Origin: Bacteroidales bacterium
GTDB taxonomy: Bacteria > Bacteroidota > Bacteroidia > Bacteroidales > 4484-276
Length of the DNA: 5,425 bases
Reading direction: 5' to 3'
NCBI GenBank assembly: GCA_029939965.1
Contig: JAOZRY010000266.1
Location: forward strand, 1-5,425
Numbering within the stretch: position 1 is the stretch's first letter; every line of letters begins with the position of its first letter. Made by a program: the position numbers and the translations under genes. Below, one piece after another: positions 1 to 5,425 of the stretch. The notes below the pieces were generated by a model, which ran no database searches, was not told the DNA's origin, and saw nothing but the letters and a program-made list of their open reading frames with translations.

Positions 1-2279
1 GTGTACCACGATGGTGAATAGGGATTCCCATTGTCATCAACAGCATATATATAAGCCTTATCTTTTTCGGATGGCGCAAGGTTAGTATTTGAAATTTCAC
101 CATTAAAAACACCATACAAATCAGCCTGCATCCTGTTGCGGGAATATGTAAAGTGCAAGCCACCAAACATTGGAGCCACATGTCGCATAGGTGCTGTTGT
201 ACCATCGTTAGTATCTTCATCGCCTTTCTGATAATTGAAATTTGCCCTAAGGCCGAAACCTGCAACAACATCAGCTTCAATGTCGGCCTGCACGCCATAT
301 ACTACAGCCTTTGCAGTATTCTGAATAGCCTGAACCCGGCTCATTTCACCATCGTACATAATACTGTCCTTTCCGTTTATCGAATAATCACTACGAACCA
401 TTGCATCATTGAGTAATGTATAAAAAACAGATACATCAATTTCTACTGATTCATTTATATATTTACTTATACCTAACTCGCCGCTATAAGCATATTCGGG
501 TTTAAGGTTGGGGTTGGGCACAATAACCGAACCCGGCTCCGAATCGAATACTTTGCCAATATCGTCGATATTAGGGGCTCGAAAACCTGTGGAGAAGTTG
601 AGCTTGAACAACCAATCGCCCGAAGGATGATAATTGATACCTGCACTTCCGGTAAGCGCTCCTGTGGAGAGGTTAGTGTTGGTAAACGGGAAAGGATAAA
701 AAGTGGTATCGAAGGTAGCATTAATAATAACGGTGTTATACCGCAGCCCGCCCTGGAAAGTTACTTTTTTATTAATTTTATAAAGGTACGATCCGTAAAC
801 TGCAAAAGAATTTAGTGTGGAACCATCAGGATACCGGGAGGCTGCACTTTGGATGTGGCCGGTTTGGATATCCTTTTCGTTACCCTGCGAACCTACTTTA
901 TTGAGTTGTATCTCAGCACCATAATACAATATTTGTTTATCAAAAAACTTCTTTTCGAAATCAAAGTTAACCGAAACAAGGTTTACTTTTTCAGTGCGAT
1001 TTCTCAGAATTAATTCTCTGTACTCACGATCATGCCGGCTCTCCTCAAAATACTGGTGTGCCAGGGTAATCCCAAACCTGTCATACAATTTGGTAGCCTT
1101 CGAATTGGTAACGGTTAGATTGTTCATCATCCATACCTGTGGACCATAATACCATTCAGCCGATCTCAGCTTTCCATCCCGGTAACGGATAAGCCTGTCG
1201 TACCGTGGATAATCGGATGTGGTTGAATAATGAAAACCATAGATAAAATCCCAGTTGTCATTAGGTTTAAATCTGATTTTTTGCATCAGGTTTAGCATCT
1301 GGAAACCAGTTGGAACCTGCACTTCAGGATTAGAATTATGAACTATGGAATCGATGCCATTGATACGCTCCACATACTCCGGCCTAAGATATTCATCCGG
1401 GCCATGGTTTCCCATTCTCAAATCATCAAAATCAGAATAGGAAAAACTGGTAGTGAATGCCCACTTATTTAATCCGATATTAAAATCAACATGCCCGGTT
1501 TTTTCGCTGTTTGCAGTAGCATACCGCAAAACTGCATTGGCTTTTACCAAAGGTTTTCCGTTAACTTTTAAAATTGGCCGGAGGGTATAAAAGTTCATTA
1601 CACCACCAATAGCATCGCTACCATAAATTACTGCCCCCGGGCCATAAATCACTTCGGTGGTTCGCAAAGCAAACGGGTCAACAGAAATTACATTTTGCAA
1701 ATTACCGCTCCTAAAAATTGCGTTGTTCATCCTAACGCCATCAACAGCTATCAATACACGATTTGCAGAAAACCCCCTAATCATCGGGCTACCCCCACCA
1801 AGTTGACTTTTTTGTATAAACACCCCTCCTGAAGTTCCGAGCAAATCGGCTGCAGTTTGTGGATTTTGCAATTTAATTTCACCGGGTGAGATAGTTGTAA
1901 TTTTGTTTGGCACATCGGAACTCTCCTGCTGCCAGCGGCTTGCCGAAACCACCACCTCATCAAGATATACTTGTGATGGCTCCAGTTGTATATTAAAATT
2001 GCTCCTTTGCAAATCATCAAAACTCATCTCTTTGGCCTGATATCCAACAAGTCGTATTTTAATATCTTCAGCACTCTTAAAATCCGAAATATCTGCTTCT
2101 CCTTTTATGTTGGACATAGCAGATGCATTGAGCGACAAACTGTAAATGGTAACAAATTCGAGGGGTTGCAGAGATACGTTATCCTTAACTATAAGTTGCT
2201 GCGCATGTAAGAGTATCCCTGTAAATAGAAAAAAGAGTACTATGCTATATTTTTTTATTTCCCCAATACTAAAGTTCAT
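1..2279 (-). CDS. TonB-dependent outer-membrane receptor, possibly haem/haemoglobin type (3' end outside window)
   Basis: This gene encodes an outer-membrane beta-barrel receptor for TonB/ExbBD-driven uptake. The reading frame is open for 759 codons from the ATG at 2279 to the window edge. An in-frame TGA at 2288-2286 makes this ATG the only possible upstream start. A signal peptide (residues 1-26, hydrophobic core IVLFFLFTGILL, cleavage after LHA) is followed by a short carboxypeptidase-regulatory-like domain (about 28-100). A TonB box reads DEVVVSASR (107-115). The plug (about 117-230) contains SPMIRGF, VLIAVDGVRMNNAIFRSG and the closing EVIYGPGAVIYGSDAIGGV. The rest is barrel strands with the motifs FRAP (566-569) and NPNL (589-592). 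By comparison with relatives, I infer that roughly 50 C-terminal residues are missing. NNAIFRSGNLQNVI and FRAP/NPNL resemble haem/haemoglobin receptors, but the ligand is not proven. No frameshift was seen in the stretches I translated. There is no Shine-Dalgarno sequence, as is usual in Bacteroidota. The family call is very secure and the substrate is not. Confidence 0.95.
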   Translation of the reverse strand, partial: MNFSIGEIKKYSIVLFFLFTGILLHAQQLIVKDNVSLQPLEFVTIYSLSLNASAMSNIKGEADISDFKSAEDIKIRLVGYQAKEMSFDDLQRSNFNIQLEPSQVYLDEVVVSASRWQQESSDVPNKITTISPGEIKLQNPQTAADLLGTSGGVFIQKSQLGGGSPMIRGFSANRVLIAVDGVRMNNAIFRSGNLQNVISVDPFALRTTEVIYGPGAVIYGSDAIGGVMNFYTLRPILKVNGKPLVKANAVLRYATANSEKTGHVDFNIGLNKWAFTTSFSYSDFDDLRMGNHGPDEYLRPEYVERINGIDSIVHNSNPEVQVPTGFQMLNLMQKIRFKPNDNWDFIYGFHYSTTSDYPRYDRLIRYRDGKLRSAEWYYGPQVWMMNNLTVTNSKATKLYDRFGITLAHQYFEESRHDREYRELILRNRTEKVNLVSVNFDFEKKFFDKQILYYGAEIQLNKVGSQGNEKDIQTGHIQSAASRYPDGSTLNSFAVYGSYLYKINKKVTFQGGLRYNTVIINATFDTTFYPFPFTNTNLSTGALTGSAGINYHPSGDWLFKLNFSTGFRAPNIDDIGKVFDSEPGSVIVPNPNLKPEYAYSGELGISKYINESVEIDVSVFYTLLNDAMVRSDYSINGKDSIMYDGEMSRVQAIQNTAKAVVYGVQADIEADVVAGFGLRANFNYQKGDEDTNDGTTAPMRHVAPMFGGLHFTYSRNRMQADLYGVFNGEISNTNLAPSEKDKAYIYAVDDNGNPYSPSWY

Positions 2280-2320
2280 AATAAATCAAATAATATTTGG
2301 ATATAATGAGATTATTCCAT

Positions 2321-2341
2321 TTAAATTGTTAACTGATTTAA
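2321..2341. repeat. Weak inverted repeat upstream of receptor gene
   Basis: The arms TTAAAT (2321-2326) and ATTTAA (2336-2341) are perfect inverted repeats around a 9-base spacer that itself contains the palindrome GTTAAC (2328-2333). The repeat lies about 42-62 bases upstream of the receptor ATG, where an operator could sit. The arms are short and made only of A and T in an AT-rich stretch, so chance is a good explanation. No regulator can be named from it. Confidence 0.15.
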
Positions 2342-2367
2342 CATAATTTATCCAGCCCCACAGCAAT

Positions 2368-2442
2368 TCAAAGAAACCCAAGAAATGGGGAAACCTGAAA
2401 AACGATCAACAATAAAATTAATATGACAGCAGCTTTTTTCAT
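2368..2442 (-). CDS. Possible 24-residue hydrophobic mini-protein or leader peptide
   Basis: An ATG at 2442 opens 24 codons ending in TGA at 2370-2368. The peptide begins MKKAAVILILLLIVFQ and ends PFLGFL: two lysines and then an almost uninterrupted hydrophobic stretch. This is the shape of a tiny single-span membrane protein or of a bare signal sequence. Its start lies seven bases downstream of a full match to the Bacteroidota -7 element (2450-2457), so it would be translated with almost no 5' leader. Its stop is 88 bases before the receptor start on the same strand, so it could be co-transcribed as an upstream ORF. I do not recognise a family. It may instead be a chance ORF in the receptor's untranslated leader, and its short length alone gives little support for coding. 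Confidence 0.3.
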   Translation of the reverse strand: MKKAAVILILLLIVFQVSPFLGFL

Positions 2443-2449
2443 TAGTCGG

Positions 2450-2457
2450 CAAAAGTA
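2450..2457 (-). promoter_or_regulatory. Bacteroidota-type -7 promoter element for mini-ORF/receptor
   Basis: Read on the minus strand, this is TACTTTTG, a full match to the TAnnTTTG consensus used by the Bacteroidota primary sigma factor. Transcription would begin within a few bases of the mini-ORF ATG at 2442 and continue to the receptor, giving that gene a leader of about 165 bases. The nearest upstream TTG (candidate -33 element, in GATTTGTAA) is 26 bases away. That is longer than the usual spacing of about 19-21, so the -33 half is weak. I found no equally good element closer to the receptor. Confidence 0.45.
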
Positions 2458-2655
2458 ACGAAATCTGGGTTGAATAATTTTTACAAATCAGAACAATTCG
2501 CCTTTTGACAAAATGTAAGAGGTGAATTCTTTAAAATTATTGTGGTACATTTAAAAAAAACCGTAAAACAGATTTTTGAATTATTGATAGAATGCTAAAT
2601 ATCAATAGCCATCATTTCTTTTTCAGCTTTCTTTTCATCTCATTCTGTTTTATAG

Positions 2656-2663
2656 TATTTTTG
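2656..2663 (+). promoter_or_regulatory. Bacteroidota-type -7 promoter element for the CHAT gene
   Basis: TATTTTTG is a full match to TAnnTTTG and lies 18 bases before the ATG at 2682. This would give a short leader of roughly a dozen bases. No convincing TTG lies at the -33 distance, and the area is T-rich, so a chance match is possible. If real, it excludes translation from the upstream in-frame ATG at 2592 on this transcript and supports 2682 as the true start. Confidence 0.4.
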
Positions 2664-2681
2664 AAGCAAACAATTCTAACC

Positions 2682-5417
2682 ATGAACAGCAAATTTACCT
2701 TCTTGATAATGTTGTTTCTTTTTATCCAGGCTACAGTAGCTTCCGATTCTGTTTCAGGGAATGACACAATTTTGATTCAAAAAGGAGCATATTATTCCAA
2801 CCAACTGATGTACGACAGTGCAGAATATTATTATTCAATGGCCATCCGAACAATTAATCCCAAATTAAATCCCGAATTATATTGCAATGTATCCAACCAA
2901 TATGCAGCTTCTTTGTTTTGGCAGGACAAACTAACTGAAACAGAACCAGTATGCTGGGAAAACCTAAAGAGGTGCAACGAATTGCTTGGGCCATTACACC
3001 CTGAAACAGCAATGGCACACATTAATCTTGGGGCATTTAAATTTGTTGCAGGGGGTTATGGTGTTATTACCGAACATTTTCTTTGCGCAGCACATATTTT
3101 CGAGCATAATTTTGGCGATGAACACCCAATGGTGGCAAAAGCTTATGAGTGGTTGGGGACAACACATGAAAAAAAATGTGATACCTTAGAAGCAAGAAAA
3201 TATCTATGGAAATCGTACGGGATATGGAAAAAAACAAAAGGCCCCGACCATCCCGACCTGGCCGAAATTTACAGATACATGGGATTGTACCTTAAACGAT
3301 TTAGTAAGCACGATTCGGCATTAATATGTTTTTACAAGGCTAAAGAACTTTTCGATAGCAAATACGGGCCGATCAATTTTCAATCGGTAAAATGCCTGAA
3401 CAATATGGCCGATATTTATGCAGAACGTGACCAGGCAAAACTTGTAGATTCGATATATAACCATTGTTTGTATTTGATCGAAAACTTTAAATCGCCAAAC
3501 AGGTTCGCCCAAATAATGACTTTATACAATATAGGTGAGGATTACAGGGAGAAAGGCAATTATCAACAGGCACTTAAGTATGTGCATAAAATCCTGCCGC
3601 TGTATTTTCAGGATTTCAACAATGAAGATGTTTTATCAAATCCCGAAAATGTTACAGAATTACCCTACTATGTTGTATATCTGACAATATTGTTCAAAGC
3701 AAATACACTACTAAATTGGTATCACTCCGACACTTTGCACCAGAAAGATTACAATCTTGCCGTTTACAGGTGTTATGAACTGATTGATCAGGTTTTGACT
3801 GAAATACGAAAAAGAATAACTAACCTCGATAAATCACTTGAATATACGTCTGCTATTTCCAGTCTATATTATGCTTTTGCCTACAATGCCATGGAAACAT
3901 TTTTAAAAACAAATGATACCACCTTTGTTTCAAAAGCACTGACTTATATCGGTAAAAACAGCCACCTTGGGAAACCGCAGGTTTCAGACATTGATTTAAT
4001 GCTTACTTATGGAATTCCGCAAGCTGCTATTACAAAAAGAAATGAATTAAAAAATGAGATCAATCTTTTGGAAAACGAATTGTTAACTTCAAAATCATCC
4101 ATATTAAAAGACAGCCTGCAGCAATGCCTTAACCTAAAAATGATTGAACTGGAGGTTTATCACTACAATATTTCACAAACATACCCTGGCATAACTTCAA
4201 CTACTAAACCTGATCGGGAAATTTATATGGAACAAATTTTGAAAAAACTTGGCAGTAATACAACTTTACTAATTTTTACTGAAAAATGCTTCGATTACGA
4301 ATCAGCACCAGATGAGATTACGGTTATTGGTATTTCGGAGGATGGTATTAAAACGCATAATATAGATGGGAGAAATGCATGGCAAAAAATCAATGAGCTC
4401 TATAAAAACATTTCGGATAATGCGGCGAATAAAAATATTGAAACATTAACAAAAGACCTTTATCAATTGTTTATCGATCCATTTAATGGGATGCTTAAAA
4501 AGAATATCATCATTATTCCATCGCAACATGTTAGTCTGATTCCTTTTGATATTCTTCCCGATTTATCAAAACAGGAGGCCAAACTTATGATAGAGACCCA
4601 TACTATTTGGAAAGAATTTTCGATACATACTTTTTTAAATGAAAACGACCGAAAAAAAACTCCTGCAAAACTACTGGCCGTTGCCCCCTCATTTAATAAT
4701 AAGCAAACCCAACAACTTGCCATCCTCACCAAAAGAGATACGAGTATGATAAACCTGGCGGGGGCCATCAGAGAATGTGAAAACATAAGCAAGATTTACA
4801 GCTCGAAACTTTTAACAGGGTTTTCGGCCACAGAAGAGAACTTTAAAAATCTCTGTCCGGCTTATTCAATTATCCATTTGTCAACTCATGGAATTCCGTT
4901 CGAAGATGATGAAGATATGATACAGCTTGCCTTTAGTGCTACCGGTAACGATTATGAAAGTGGTTTCCTTAATTTTTACGAAATACTCAACCTCCAACTC
5001 CGTGCCGACCTAATTGTGTTGAGTGCCTGCAAAACAGGAATTGGAAAAATGAACAAAAGCGAAGGGATTGTAAACCTTGCCTGGGCATTTAAAAAATCGG
5101 GTGCCAATTCGGCGGTTACCAGCCTTTGGGATGCAAACGATTATGCTTCATCACAAATCATGATTAAATTTTATAAATATCTACACACCGGTTTTTCAAA
5201 GCCCGAAGCACTTAGAAAAGCAAAACTCGATTATCTGAAATCTAACGACAAACTGATGAGCACACCATATTTTTGGGCCGGGTTTGAGTATTGGGGCAAT
5301 GAAACAGGTATAAGTCCCGATAGAAACAGTTGGAACATTTACCTGACAATAGCATTTTTGTTCTCTTTTATTATTGTTATGGTGCTTGGTGTGCGTTGGC
5401 ACTTACATCGGGCATGA
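2682..5417 (+). CDS. Exported, membrane-anchored TPR-CHAT caspase-like protease
   Basis: This 911-residue protein is predicted to be a cysteine protease of the CHAT family (clan CD, related to caspases and separase) fused to a TPR protein-binding solenoid. A signal peptide covers residues 1-20 (core FLIMLFLFIQ, cleavage after TVA). TPRs run from about 30 to 310, with kinesin-light-chain-type turns GPLHP, GDEHP, GPDHP and GPIN whose glycines are at 103, 145, 187 and 229. Further helices and a charged linker (about 450-500) lead to the CHAT domain (about 516-872). That domain has IIPSQHVSLIPFDIL near 611, the His of HLSTHG (H736), the Cys of VLSACKTG (C783), SGANSAVTSLWDAND and the closing PYFWAGF. 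A membrane helix (about 886-904) ends in RWHLHRA, so by the positive-inside rule the body should face the periplasm. The same frame opens at ATG 2592 (941 residues); I chose 2682 because it gives a standard signal peptide and follows a promoter element. The substrate is unknown. The family call is very secure, the topology is inferred and activity is untested. Confidence 0.93.
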   Translation: MNSKFTFLIMLFLFIQATVASDSVSGNDTILIQKGAYYSNQLMYDSAEYYYSMAIRTINPKLNPELYCNVSNQYAASLFWQDKLTETEPVCWENLKRCNELLGPLHPETAMAHINLGAFKFVAGGYGVITEHFLCAAHIFEHNFGDEHPMVAKAYEWLGTTHEKKCDTLEARKYLWKSYGIWKKTKGPDHPDLAEIYRYMGLYLKRFSKHDSALICFYKAKELFDSKYGPINFQSVKCLNNMADIYAERDQAKLVDSIYNHCLYLIENFKSPNRFAQIMTLYNIGEDYREKGNYQQALKYVHKILPLYFQDFNNEDVLSNPENVTELPYYVVYLTILFKANTLLNWYHSDTLHQKDYNLAVYRCYELIDQVLTEIRKRITNLDKSLEYTSAISSLYYAFAYNAMETFLKTNDTTFVSKALTYIGKNSHLGKPQVSDIDLMLTYGIPQAAITKRNELKNEINLLENELLTSKSSILKDSLQQCLNLKMIELEVYHYNISQTYPGITSTTKPDREIYMEQILKKLGSNTTLLIFTEKCFDYESAPDEITVIGISEDGIKTHNIDGRNAWQKINELYKNISDNAANKNIETLTKDLYQLFIDPFNGMLKKNIIIIPSQHVSLIPFDILPDLSKQEAKLMIETHTIWKEFSIHTFLNENDRKKTPAKLLAVAPSFNNKQTQQLAILTKRDTSMINLAGAIRECENISKIYSSKLLTGFSATEENFKNLCPAYSIIHLSTHGIPFEDDEDMIQLAFSATGNDYESGFLNFYEILNLQLRADLIVLSACKTGIGKMNKSEGIVNLAWAFKKSGANSAVTSLWDANDYASSQIMIKFYKYLHTGFSKPEALRKAKLDYLKSNDKLMSTPYFWAGFEYWGNETGISPDRNSWNIYLTIAFLFSFIIVMVLGVRWHLHRA

Positions 5418-5425
5418 ACAATAAA

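Larger units (their letters stand above)
2280..2681. other. Divergent intergenic region between receptor and CHAT gene
   Basis: This is about 400 bases of AT-rich sequence between two divergently transcribed genes. It must hold the promoters of both unless the receptor is driven from elsewhere. I can support one candidate -7 element per strand (2450-2457 minus, 2656-2663 plus), one possible mini-ORF on the minus strand (2368-2442) and a weak inverted repeat (2321-2341). I see no tRNA, no recognisable riboswitch, no rho-independent terminator and no mobile-element ends here. Confidence 0.8.

Noticed and set aside
153..416. Plus-strand ORF of 87 codons opposite the receptor
   Set aside because: It lies antisense to well-conserved beta-barrel sequence of the receptor, has a low-complexity Cys/His/Ile-rich translation and shows no domain.
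1781..2210. Short ORFs on both strands overlapping the receptor's signal, plug and N-terminal domain region
   Set aside because: The receptor frame in the same bases carries clear family motifs (TonB box, plug, RGF). The other frames give no recognisable protein.
2356..2390. CCCCA...TGGGG pair as a terminator or attenuator hairpin
   Set aside because: The arms are only five bases with a loop of about 25 and no T-run follows on either strand, so it does not look like a rho-independent terminator.
2546..2553. TACATTTA as a promoter -7 element for the CHAT gene
   Set aside because: It matches TAnnTTTG except for the last base and has no TTG at a suitable distance upstream. The full match at 2656-2663 is better placed for the 2682 start.
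4463..4792. Minus-strand ORF of 109 codons inside the CHAT gene
   Set aside because: It is antisense to the CHAT domain, whose frame contains the conserved motifs. It has no promoter or family features and fits a shadow ORF.
2682..5417. TPR-CHAT protein as part of a type III-E CRISPR (Craspase) system or a gasdermin-type defence module
   Set aside because: There is no CRISPR array, Cas protein or gasdermin-like gene in the window, and the protein has a signal peptide and membrane anchor that the cytoplasmic CRISPR protease lacks. Genes beyond the right edge cannot be judged.

Overview
The window looks like a piece of a Bacteroidota chromosome. Three things point there: an AT-rich intergenic region without Shine-Dalgarno sequences, matches to the Bacteroidota -7 promoter element TAnnTTTG, and a TonB-dependent receptor of the Bacteroidota type (an N-terminal carboxypeptidase-regulatory-like domain before the TonB box and plug). 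A narrower taxonomic placement cannot be supported from the sequence alone.

Layout: positions 1-2279 (minus strand) hold most of a TonB-dependent outer-membrane receptor. It runs off the left edge of the window, so its last few beta-strands are missing. Positions 2280-2681 are a divergent intergenic region. On the minus strand it contains a possible 24-codon hydrophobic mini-ORF (2442 to 2368) directly behind a good promoter element. On the plus strand a second promoter element (2656-2663) sits just ahead of the next gene. Positions 2682-5417 (plus strand) encode a complete large protein. In order, it has a signal peptide, a TPR solenoid of the kinesin-light-chain type, a helical linker, a CHAT (caspase HetF associated with TPRs) protease-like domain with an intact His/Cys pair, and a C-terminal membrane helix. 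Only eight bases follow its stop codon.

How they may work together: the receptor would import a ligand, possibly haem-like, across the outer membrane using TonB energy. The CHAT protein is predicted to be tethered to the inner membrane with its TPR and protease domains in the periplasm. The genes are divergent, and nothing in the sequence shows a functional link between them. The CHAT protein is the most interesting item: a caspase-like protease fused to a protein-binding solenoid and apparently placed in the cell envelope, with no visible substrate or effector gene in the window. The mini-ORF in front of the receptor is the most likely item to be missing from routine annotation.
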